Below, in pieces: positions 33,241 through 40,622 of a stretch of DNA of 64,000 nucleotides. Origin of the DNA: Muricoccus nepalensis. GTDB lineage: Bacteria; Pseudomonadota; Alphaproteobacteria; Acetobacterales; Acetobacteraceae. Position 1 is the first letter of the stretch; each line of letters starts with the position of its first letter. The stretch spans positions 248,001 through 312,000 of the forward strand of contig NZ_RCZP01000003.1 in the NCBI RefSeq assembly GCF_006438825.1. Direction: 5' to 3'. A program made the translations under genes and the position numbers. The notes under the pieces were generated by a model that saw only the letters and a list, made by a program, of their open reading frames with translations, ran no database searches and was not told the DNA's origin.

Positions 33241-34242
33241 ATGATCATCGACATCCACGCGCACACCTTCTGCCCGGCGGTGGAGCCGCTGCTGCGCGAC
33301 CAGCCCGGCCACGCCGCCATTCCCTACAAGCGCGACATTCACCCCGACAGCGCCGCCACCGACGCCGGCCAGGCGGCCCTGCTGCGCGAGCCCTTCAACG
33401 ACCTCGCGCGCCGGCGGGCCGACATGGCGCGCATGCGGGTCGACGCCCAGCTCGTCGCCCCCGCCCCGGGCCAGCAGCACTACTGGGCCGAGCCCGCCCT
33501 GCTCGCCCGCGTCTCGGCGATGCAGAACGACCACGTCGCGGGCCTCGTCGCCGAGGCCCCCGGCCTCCTCGCGGGCCTCGGCACCCTGCCCATGGCCGAC
33601 GTCCCCGCCGCCATCGCCGAGGCGCGCCGCGCGGCGGAGGGCCTCGGCCTCCGCGGCTTCCAGATCGACTCCCGCGTCAACGAGCGCGAGCTCTCCGACC
33701 CTGCCTTCGACCCCCTCTGGGAGGAGCTCTCCCAGCTCGGCGCCGTCCTCGTCATCCACCCGCTCGGCTTCTCCGACGGCGCCCGCCTCGGCCCCTTCTT
33801 CATGGTCAACACGGTGGGCCAGCCGCTGGAGGAAACCATCGCCTTCCACCACCTCGTCCTCGGCGGCGTGCTCGACCGCCACCCCGGCCTGAAGGTCCTC
33901 ATCTGCCACGGCGGCGGCTACGTGCCCTCCTATGTCGGCCGCCTCGACCACGCCTGGGAGCACCGGCCCGAGCTCCGCCGCCTCATCCCCCGGCCGCCCT
34001 CGGCCTACCTGCCGCGCCTCTTCTTCGACACCTGCGTCTTCCGCCCCGACCTCATCGAGAACCTCGTCCGCCTCGCCGGGGCCGAGCGGGTGATGCTCGG
34101 CTCCGACTACCCCTTCGACATGGGCGACCCCGACCCACTGGCCACGCTCGACGCGGCCGGGGCGCTGCCCGCGGCCGACCGCGCGGCGATCGCGGGCGGC
34201 AACGCGGCCCGCCTCTTCCGGATGGCCCCGCCCCCCGCCTGA
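33241..34242 (+). CDS. ACMSD-like amidohydrolase/decarboxylase
   Basis: This 333-residue TIM-barrel protein belongs to the aminocarboxymuconate-semialdehyde decarboxylase (ACMSD/amidohydrolase_2) group. Metal ligands are visible: IDIHAHTF (HxH, residues 3-10), VLVIHPLGF, KVLICHGGGYVPSY and the Asp in VMLGSDYPFDMGDP. Members decarboxylate or hydrolyse aromatic or vinylogous acids. It lies 26 bp after livF and is the last gene of the operon, which suggests an imported (hetero)aromatic acid processed by this enzyme, FAH and the PuuE-like protein. The order of steps is not known. Confidence 0.87.
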   Translation: MIIDIHAHTFCPAVEPLLRDQPGHAAIPYKRDIHPDSAATDAGQAALLREPFNDLARRRADMARMRVDAQLVAPAPGQQHYWAEPALLARVSAMQNDHVAGLVAEAPGLLAGLGTLPMADVPAAIAEARRAAEGLGLRGFQIDSRVNERELSDPAFDPLWEELSQLGAVLVIHPLGFSDGARLGPFFMVNTVGQPLEETIAFHHLVLGGVLDRHPGLKVLICHGGGYVPSYVGRLDHAWEHRPELRRLIPRPPSAYLPRLFFDTCVFRPDLIENLVRLAGAERVMLGSDYPFDMGDPDPLATLDAAGALPAADRAAIAGGNAARLFRMAPPPA

Positions 34243-34327
34243 GCCGCGGCTCGGCGCGCGTCGCCGGGCGCGAGGCCGGGCCGTCCTTCCTGTGCAGCAC
34301 CGCTCCCGCCGCGCGGCGCCGCCGGCC

Positions 34328-36643
34328 TCAGCCCCGCAGCACCTGCCGCGCCGTCGCCGCCGCCTCGATCCCCGTCCAGGCGTAGCGCATCGGCACCATC
34401 TCGCAGGCCGCCCAGGCCGCGTGCTGGTCGGCGTAGTGGGGACTTCCTGGCCGGCCCGACGCGCCGTGGAACACCGCCCAGCGGCAGGCCTCCCAGTGGC
34501 CGACGTCGAAGGCGTAGCGCGCGAGCGGCCCGTAGGCCGCGGCCGTCCCCGCGGAGGCGACCACGCCCTGCGCGAGCACCGTGTCCCCGTCGCCCCCGAT
34601 CGCCCGCGCCGGGGCGTCCAGCAGCGCGGCCGCCTCCGGGAAGAGGGCCGAGAGGGGATGCGCGAAGCGCGGCCGGTGCGCCTCCCCCCAGGGCCGCCCC
34701 GCCTCGACCTCCGGGGCCGCGGCCGCCTCGGCGAGCGCGGCGCCCATCGCCTCCTCCCAGCTCCAGCCGCCCAGCAGCGAGGCGTCGTCCGCCCGCAGCA
34801 GGGCCGGCAGCGCCCACCAGAGTTGGTTGAGCGGCACCACCCCCGGCGAGGGCGAGAGCCAGGCATGCCCCGCGACCCCCGCGAGCCCGCTCCGCGCCGC
34901 CAGCACCCCCGTCAGCGCGCGGCGGAGCGCGACATAGGCCGTCGCCGCCGCGCTGCCCGCCTCCATCCGCCCGTCCCAGCCGAGCAGCCGCGCCCGCAGC
35001 GCCGCCGCGGCCTCCCCGGCCGGCGCCGGCTGGCGCGCCAGGCGCTCCTGGAACAGCAGCGCGATGGGGGAGAGGACGTCGCCGTGGATGGCCCCCGCGC
35101 CCCCCGGCCCCGGCCTGCCCGCCGCCAGCAGCTCGGCGATCCGCCGCGCCCGGTGCGGCGGGTGGCAGTCGGTGCAGAGGTAGTCGGGATGCCCGTCCGC
35201 CACCACGCGGTTGTTCGCCGTCACGATCACGCCGCCCAGCGGGTCCAGCACCACCGGCATCGCCCCGGGCTCGATCCACCCCTCCCACTCATGCCGCCCG
35301 AGCCAGCCCGGCACGGGCAGCCACCCGTTCTCCCGCGCCCGCCGCGGCACCTTCGCGCGCACGAGGTGGCCGATCCGCCCCGCCGTGTCCGCCGCGACCA
35401 GGTTGTGGTCGATCACGCCCCAGCCCCGCGTCGCCTCGAACAGCGCCTCCACGCCCCCGGCCCGCAGCATCCGCGGCAGGCAGTCGAAGGACCGGTCGGT
35501 CTCGGCGAACTGCACGGAGCGCAGCGCGAGCGCCGTCCCGGACTCCGGGTCGCCCGCGATGACCGGCCCGTGCGCCGTCTCGACGACCGTCACCGCGCGG
35601 TCCGCCCCGCCGCGCACCCGCACCACCTCCGTGCGGCGCGAGACCGGCCGCCAGCCCTCGGCCGTCAGGGTGTTCGCCGCGCCCTCGTCGAAGCGCTCGA
35701 GGTAGAGGTCGTGGATGTCCATGAAGGCGTGCGTGACGCAGTAGGCGACGCGCCCGTTATGGGCGAAGTGCGGGAAGCCCGGCACGCCCGGCACGGTCAG
35801 CCCGATCACGTCGAAGGCGTCGCAGGCGAGGTGGTGCTGCGCGTACATGTTCGGCATCTCGAAGACCCGGTGCGGGTCGCCCGCCAGCACCGGCCGCCCC
35901 GTCGCGCTGCGCGACGGCCCGACCGCCCAGTTGTTGCTCCCGCCCCCCGTCGCGTCCCCGCCCTGGGCTTCGAGCAGGGCAGCAATGGCCGGGGCGAGCG
36001 CGGCGAGGTCCGCCTCCCACCGCGCCGCTTCCGCGCCCGGCGGGATGCAGAGCAGGTCCCCGCCCCCGTCGTCGTAGCGAAGCTTCGCCGCGCCCGCCGC
36101 CCCCACCACGGGCAGCGCCGCCGCCCGCCACAGCTTGAACCAGACCGAGCCCATCAGCAGCCCGAGGCGGCGCATGACCGCGATCGGGTGCCAGGGCTCC
36201 CAGGCCTCCGGCGCGGCGCCGAGCAGCGCGTACTCGATCGGCAGCGGCGCGCCGGCGCCGAGAAAGGCGTTCACCCCCGCCGCGTAGGCCTCGAGCATCG
36301 CGCGCGCCTCCGGCGAGGCCGCCGCGAAGTCGCGCCGGCTGGCCGCCTCCACCCCCAGGCGCCGCGCCAGCGCGTCCCCCTCCGCCGCCGCCGGGCCGAG
36401 CCATTCCGCGGCCCGCCCGAGCGCGCGGCGGCGGTTCAGCTCCATCTGGAACAGCCGGTCCTGCGCGTGCACGGCGCCGAGCGCGAACCAAGCGTCGGCC
36501 TCGCCCGCCGCCCGGATGTGCGGCACGCCCCACTCGTCCCGCAGCACCTCGACCGGGGCCGCGAGGCCGGGCAGGCGCAGCTCCCCCGCCAGCGGCGGCA
36601 GCGCCGCCTCCAGCATCTCGGGCGTCAGCTTCGCGGCGGCCAT
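34328..36643 (-). CDS. Penicillin acylase family Ntn-hydrolase, no visible signal peptide
   Basis: This 771-residue protein belongs to the penicillin G acylase/AHL acylase family. VEVLRDEWGVPHIRAAGEADAWFALG near the start is the family opening. The autoprocessing and nucleophile site is GGGSNNWAVGP with Ser236. LAGDPHRVFEMPNMYAQHHL, VPGVPGFPHFAHNGRVAYCVTH and the Asn-containing VIVTANNRV complete the active site. The ATG at 36643 (MAAAKLTPEML) begins where homology begins; the longer frame upstream comes from the AT-rich operator. Most characterised members are periplasmic, but no signal peptide is visible here, so this may act in the cytoplasm on an imported amide. Confidence 0.87.
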   Translation of the reverse strand: MAAAKLTPEMLEAALPPLAGELRLPGLAAPVEVLRDEWGVPHIRAAGEADAWFALGAVHAQDRLFQMELNRRRALGRAAEWLGPAAAEGDALARRLGVEAASRRDFAAASPEARAMLEAYAAGVNAFLGAGAPLPIEYALLGAAPEAWEPWHPIAVMRRLGLLMGSVWFKLWRAAALPVVGAAGAAKLRYDDGGGDLLCIPPGAEAARWEADLAALAPAIAALLEAQGGDATGGGSNNWAVGPSRSATGRPVLAGDPHRVFEMPNMYAQHHLACDAFDVIGLTVPGVPGFPHFAHNGRVAYCVTHAFMDIHDLYLERFDEGAANTLTAEGWRPVSRRTEVVRVRGGADRAVTVVETAHGPVIAGDPESGTALALRSVQFAETDRSFDCLPRMLRAGGVEALFEATRGWGVIDHNLVAADTAGRIGHLVRAKVPRRARENGWLPVPGWLGRHEWEGWIEPGAMPVVLDPLGGVIVTANNRVVADGHPDYLCTDCHPPHRARRIAELLAAGRPGPGGAGAIHGDVLSPIALLFQERLARQPAPAGEAAAALRARLLGWDGRMEAGSAAATAYVALRRALTGVLAARSGLAGVAGHAWLSPSPGVVPLNQLWWALPALLRADDASLLGGWSWEEAMGAALAEAAAAPEVEAGRPWGEAHRPRFAHPLSALFPEAAALLDAPARAIGGDGDTVLAQGVVASAGTAAAYGPLARYAFDVGHWEACRWAVFHGASGRPGSPHYADQHAAWAACEMVPMRYAWTGIEAAATARQVLRG

Positions 36644-36671
36644 GGGATCGTCCGGGACTGTTCGCCGGCGA

Positions 36672-36681
36672 TGATATATCA
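36672..36681. promoter_or_regulatory. TGATATATCA palindrome, site 1
   Basis: This perfect 10-bp palindrome lies in the 95-bp region between the divergent penicillin acylase and gntR genes, 29 bp from one start and 58 bp from the other. The identical site recurs at 42206 and a one-mismatch copy at 45174, each in a divergent promoter region. It is the likely operator of the adjacent GntR protein. Confidence 0.6.
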
Positions 36682-36738
36682 AATACTCTTCCTGTCGATT
36701 TCCCGGAGAGCCATCCTGCCCACCGTCGCCGAGCCCCG

Positions 36739-37425
36739 ATGACCGATCCCCTCGCCTCCCTCGCGCCCATCGGCCGGGACAACCTCGCCGGGCGCGTCTA
36801 CGCGGAGCTCCGCGACGCCCTGCTGGAGGGCCGCCTGGCCCCGGGCCAGCGGCTCAAGATCCGCGGGCTCGCGGCGGCGATGGGCGTCTCCGAGACGCCG
36901 GTGCGCGAGGCGGTGATGCAGCTCGTCCGGGAGCGGGCACTCCGCATGGAGGCCGCCCGCTCGATCACCGTCGCCGGCCTCACCCTCGAGCAATACCTCG
37001 AGCTCCGCCTCGTGCGCCTCGAGCTTGAGGGCCTGGCCGCCGAGGCGGCGGCGCTGCGCATCCGCCCGGAGGCCATCGAGGCGCTCGCTTCCGACCATGA
37101 GGCCCTCGTCGCGGCGGAGGCGCGCGGCGACGCGCCGGCCGCGAACCGCGCGAACTGGCGCTTCCACCACGGCATCCACCGCGCGGCCGCCATGCCCGAG
37201 CTGCAGGCGATCATCGAGGGCATCTGGCTCCGCAACGGCCCGACCCTGGCCCACCTCTACCCCCACGCCCCCCCGACCTATCCCGGCCGCCACCGCCATC
37301 TCGACGTGCTGGACGGCCTGCGCGCGCGCGACCCCGTCGCCACGCGCGCGGCCCTCGCCGCCGACATGACCGAGGGCGGCGCGGGCCTCGTGCGCCGCCT
37401 GCGCGACCTGGAGGAGAACGCGTGA
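36739..37425 (+). CDS. GntR-family regulator, FCD subfamily, of the acylase/amidase genes
   Basis: This 228-residue regulator has a winged HTH at residues 15-80 (AAAMGVSETPVREAVMQLVRERAL) and an FCD domain with the His-rich pocket (WRFHHGIHRAAAM and RHRHLDVLDGL). It is divergent from penicillin acylase, and its stop overlaps the GTG of the E1 fusion gene (GTGA). The TGATATATCA palindrome upstream recurs before the two family-5 binding-protein/enzyme pairs downstream, so it probably controls all of them. The effector is unknown. Confidence 0.92.
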   Translation: MTDPLASLAPIGRDNLAGRVYAELRDALLEGRLAPGQRLKIRGLAAAMGVSETPVREAVMQLVRERALRMEAARSITVAGLTLEQYLELRLVRLELEGLAAEAAALRIRPEAIEALASDHEALVAAEARGDAPAANRANWRFHHGIHRAAAMPELQAIIEGIWLRNGPTLAHLYPHAPPTYPGRHRHLDVLDGLRARDPVATRAALAADMTEGGAGLVRRLRDLEENA

Positions 37426-39590
37426 CGACCACCCCGCTCCGCACCGACACCCCCTGGTTCCGCCTCGAGACGGAGGAGGAGGACTGGACCCGGGAATCGC
37501 CGGCCGACCTCGCGCGCTGGATGGAGCAGCTCCTCGTCATCCGCCGCTTCGAGGAGGCCATCCTCGACCTCCACGGCAAGGGGCTCGTCCACGGCCCCGC
37601 CCACGCCTCCATCGGCCAGGAGGCGGGCGCGGTCGGCGCGATGTCGGTGCTCTCGAGCGCGGACAAGATCAACGGCACGCACCGCGCGCACCACCAGATC
37701 CTCGCCAAGCTCCTCAACCACGCGACCCCGCCCGGCCACGACCCCCGCCACGACCCGCCCGCCGAGGGGGCCGCGGCCCTCGTCCGGGGCGCCATGGCGG
37801 AGATCATGGGCCTCTCCTCCGGCTTCTGCGGCGGCCGCGGCGGCTCCATGCACATGCGCCACGCGGCCTCGGGCATCGTCGGCAGCTCCGCCATCATCGG
37901 CGGCAACGTGCCCCACGCCGCCGGCTACGCGCTCGCCGACAAGGTGCTCGGCCGCGACCACCTCTCGGTCGCCTTCTTCGGCGACGGCACGCTGATGGCG
38001 GGCCAGACGCTGGAGGCGATCAACCTCGCGGCCCTCTACGCGCTGCCCGTCGTCTTCTTCCTCGAGAACAACCTCTACGCCGTCTCCACCCACGTCTCGG
38101 AGCAGACGCGCGAGACGCGCCTCACCACCCGCGGCGCCATGCTCGGCGTGCCCGCCATCGAGTGCGACGGCATGGACCTGCTCGCCGTCCGCCGCGCCAT
38201 GCAGTGGGCGGCCACCACCATCCGCGAGCGCGGCGGCCCCGTCCTCATCGAGGCGACCCTCTACCGCTTCCTCCACCAGTCCGGCCCCCTGCTCGGCAGC
38301 CAGCTCGGCTACCGCAGCAAGGAGGAGGAGGAGGCCTGGCGCGCGCGCGACCCGCTGCTCACCCTGCCGGCGCGGCTGAGGGCGCTCGGCGTCCTCGACG
38401 ACGCGGGGCTCGCGGCGCTCGAGGCGCGGGCGCGGCGCCTCGTGGAGGAGGCGGTCGACGCGCTGACGGAGACGCCGCCCGGCGCCAACGCCCCCGCGCT
38501 CCGCCCCGGCCTCCTCCCCGATCCTGCGGAGGTCGACCGCGGCATCCGGGGCGACCTCGCCGAGCTCGCCGGGGAGCGCTTCCGCGAGGCCGGCACCCTC
38601 CCGGCCGAGCCGGTGCGCGAGACGCGCTACATCGACGCCGTCGCCGCCGCCCTGCTGCGCAACATGGAGCGCGACCCGCGCGTCGTCGTCATCGGCGAGG
38701 ACATCCACCGCCTCCGCGGCGGCGTCTCCGGCTCGACGAAGGGCGTGATGGAGCGCTTCCCCAACCGCGTCTTCGCCACCCCCATCTGCGAGAACGGCTT
38801 CACCGGCATGGCGCTCGGCGCCGCCCTCTGCGGGCTGAGGCCGGTCGTGGACATCATGTTCGGCGACTTCACCATCGTCGCGGCCGACCAGATGTTCAAC
38901 GGCATCGGCAAGTTCGCGCATATGTTCGGCGGCGGCTTCGGCGTGCCCCTCGTCGTGCGAGCCCGCGTCAGCCCCGGCACCGGCTATGGCTCGCAGCACT
39001 CCATGGACCCCTCCGCCCTCTTTGCGATGCACCCGGGCTGGCGCATCGTCTCGCCCTCGACGCCGCACGACTACGTCGGGCTGATGAACAGCGCGATCCG
39101 CTGCGAAGACCCCGTGCTGGTCATCGAGCACGCGGAGCTCTTCGCCGAGACCGGGCCAGTGCCGCTCGACCCCGACTACTGCGTCCCGCTCGGCCGCGCC
39201 CGCGTCGCGCGCCCCGGCTCGGCCTGCACCGTCCTCACCTACGCCGCCATGGTGCGGGCGAGCGAGGAGGCCGCGCGCGAGACCGGGGTCGACGCCGAGG
39301 TCATCGACCTCCGCACCCTCGATCCCTTCGGCCTCGACTGGGAGACGGTGGAGGCGAGCGTCCGCCGCACCAGCCGGGTTCTTATCGCCGAGCAGACCGC
39401 GCGCGGCACCTCCCTCGGCGCGCGCCTGGCCGCGGAGATCGGCGAGCGCTGCTTCGACTGGCTCGACGCCGAGATCCTCCGCGTCAGCGGCGGTGAGGCG
39501 GCGCCGACGGTCTCGCGACCCCTGAACCGGGCGGCGCTGGGGGACGCGGCGAAGGTCGCGGCGGCCCTCCGGCGCCTGGTGCCGGGCTGA
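37422..39590 (+). CDS. Fused E1 alpha-beta subunit of a TPP-dependent 2-oxoacid/acetoin-type dehydrogenase
   Basis: This 722-residue chain joins both E1 subunits. Residues 25-325 are E1 alpha (LLVIRRFEEAILDLHGKG, GSMHMRHAASG and the TPP motif GDGTLMAGQTLEAINLAAL ending at ENNLYA). Residues 395-720 are E1 beta (YIDAVAAALLRNMERDPRVVVIGED, FATPICENGFTGMALGAAL, DLRTLDPFGLDWETV). About 70 linker residues join them. No E2 or E3 gene is near, so partner enzymes must be elsewhere, or it works as a decarboxylase or with another acceptor. The start is GTG at 37422, overlapping the gntR stop, so it is co-expressed with the regulator. Confidence 0.88.
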   Translation: MTTTPLRTDTPWFRLETEEEDWTRESPADLARWMEQLLVIRRFEEAILDLHGKGLVHGPAHASIGQEAGAVGAMSVLSSADKINGTHRAHHQILAKLLNHATPPGHDPRHDPPAEGAAALVRGAMAEIMGLSSGFCGGRGGSMHMRHAASGIVGSSAIIGGNVPHAAGYALADKVLGRDHLSVAFFGDGTLMAGQTLEAINLAALYALPVVFFLENNLYAVSTHVSEQTRETRLTTRGAMLGVPAIECDGMDLLAVRRAMQWAATTIRERGGPVLIEATLYRFLHQSGPLLGSQLGYRSKEEEEAWRARDPLLTLPARLRALGVLDDAGLAALEARARRLVEEAVDALTETPPGANAPALRPGLLPDPAEVDRGIRGDLAELAGERFREAGTLPAEPVRETRYIDAVAAALLRNMERDPRVVVIGEDIHRLRGGVSGSTKGVMERFPNRVFATPICENGFTGMALGAALCGLRPVVDIMFGDFTIVAADQMFNGIGKFAHMFGGGFGVPLVVRARVSPGTGYGSQHSMDPSALFAMHPGWRIVSPSTPHDYVGLMNSAIRCEDPVLVIEHAELFAETGPVPLDPDYCVPLGRARVARPGSACTVLTYAAMVRASEEAARETGVDAEVIDLRTLDPFGLDWETVEASVRRTSRVLIAEQTARGTSLGARLAAEIGERCFDWLDAEILRVSGGEAAPTVSRPLNRAALGDAAKVAAALRRLVPG

Positions 39591-39623
39591 GAGGCCCGAC
39601 CCTCAACCCCGGCGGGTTTTCTC

Positions 39624-39634
39624 GTAAACTTTAC
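39624..39634 (+). promoter_or_regulatory. GTAAA-C-TTTAC inverted repeat, candidate enhancer site
   Basis: Perfect 5-bp arms flank a single central base, 62 bp upstream of the -24/-12-like element of the PEP-CTERM gene. Activators of sigma-54 promoters bind at such distances. The binding protein is unknown. Confidence 0.35.
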
Positions 39635-39695
39635 ATCTCTGGGCTGCAACCCGCGGTCGCTCCGGCAACACCCTGTTCCGCCTGGACAATTTCTC

Positions 39696-39711
39696 TGGCA
39701 TGCCGCTTGCC
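39696..39711 (+). promoter_or_regulatory. Candidate sigma-54 promoter
   Basis: TGGCATGCCGCTTGCC has GG (39697-39698) and GC (39709-39710) with exactly 10 bases between them and near-consensus TGGCA-N-TTGC flanks. It lies 74 bp before the PEP-CTERM gene start. PEP-CTERM genes are known to be controlled by RpoN with PrsK/PrsR in some bacteria, which supports the call. Confidence 0.5.
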
Positions 39712-39784
39712 GTCTGCTGGTCGCCCCGTCCGTGATCCGGTCGGGGCATTCGCGTCCACGAGAATCGTAGCAGAGGAAGGACCC

Positions 39785-40564
39785 ATGGGAGCTTCGATAA
39801 AAGCCGCCCTGCTGGCAGCCTGCGCGTTCTTAGGTGCCACAGCCGCGCAAGCGACACCCTTCACCCTCACCTCACCCACCGGCGGCCTCCTGCCCGCCGG
39901 CGTGTCGGAGGTCGGCGGCATCGTCATCGACCTCACGGGCGCGAGCGGCACGCGCGTCGTCAGCCAGGTGGCGGCCAGCACCGAGTTTGTCGGCAACCAG
40001 AGCGCCAGCAACAACCCGCTGCTCTTCGGCACGCAGACCGGCTTCACCTCCTCGATCGTCTCGTCGCTCGGCGGCGGGCTCACCGCCGCCTCCTTCCGCA
40101 TCACCCTCTACGACGGCGACAGCCAGGCCGGCGACTTCGACTTCAACGAGAACAACCTGCTGGTCAACGGCGTGAACTTCGGCAACTTCAGCAGCGTCGC
40201 CACGCAGGAGACGAACGGCACGGGCACCACCGTGCTCTCGAGCGGCCTGGGCTTCGGGAACAACATCCTTGGCACCGGCTTCTTCAGCTCCACCAACAGC
40301 AGCATTCTCTCGGCCCTGTTCGGTACGCTCGCGAGCGGCAGTCTGCAGTTCCAGGTGAACGACGCCAGCCCCGGCGACCAGTTCTACGACTTCACCCAGG
40401 GGCTCGACGCCTCGCTCATCAACGTCGGCAGCGGACCCGTGATCGCCCCGCCCGGCGGCGGCACCGTCCCTCCGGTCACCAGCGTGCCCGAGCCCGCCTC
40501 CCTCGCGCTCTTCGGCCTCGGCCTTGCCGGGCTCGGCTTGGCGCGCCGCCGGCGCCCCGCCTGA
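39785..40564 (+). CDS. PEP-CTERM sorting-domain protein, exported
   Basis: This 259-residue secreted protein has an N-terminal signal peptide (MGASIKAALLAACAFLGATAAQA). The mature region is rich in Gly, Ser, Asn and Thr and low in charge. The C-terminus is a classic PEP-CTERM tripartite signal: VPEPASLALF, a hydrophobic stretch and a basic tail RRRRPA. An exosortase would cleave it; none is in the window. The ATG at 39785 has AGAGGAAGGA upstream. PEP-CTERM proteins usually act in exopolysaccharide or biofilm matrix. The specific role of this one is unknown. An upstream sigma-54-like element suggests regulated expression. Confidence 0.88.
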   Translation: MGASIKAALLAACAFLGATAAQATPFTLTSPTGGLLPAGVSEVGGIVIDLTGASGTRVVSQVAASTEFVGNQSASNNPLLFGTQTGFTSSIVSSLGGGLTAASFRITLYDGDSQAGDFDFNENNLLVNGVNFGNFSSVATQETNGTGTTVLSSGLGFGNNILGTGFFSSTNSSILSALFGTLASGSLQFQVNDASPGDQFYDFTQGLDASLINVGSGPVIAPPGGGTVPPVTSVPEPASLALFGLGLAGLGLARRRRPA

Positions 40565-40586
40565 GGGAGGGCGCACACCGACGCGG

Positions 40587-40612
40587 CGGGCGGCCTTCCC
40601 AGAGGCTGCCCG
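40587..40612. terminator. Bidirectional hairpin between convergent genes
   Basis: CGGGCGGCC (40587-40595) and GGCTGCCCG (40604-40612) pair over 9 positions with one G-U and an 8-base loop, in the 58-bp space between the convergent PEP-CTERM and binding-protein genes. There is no long T-tract, but the position suits a shared terminator. Confidence 0.45.
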
Positions 40613-40622
40613 TTGCCCGCAC

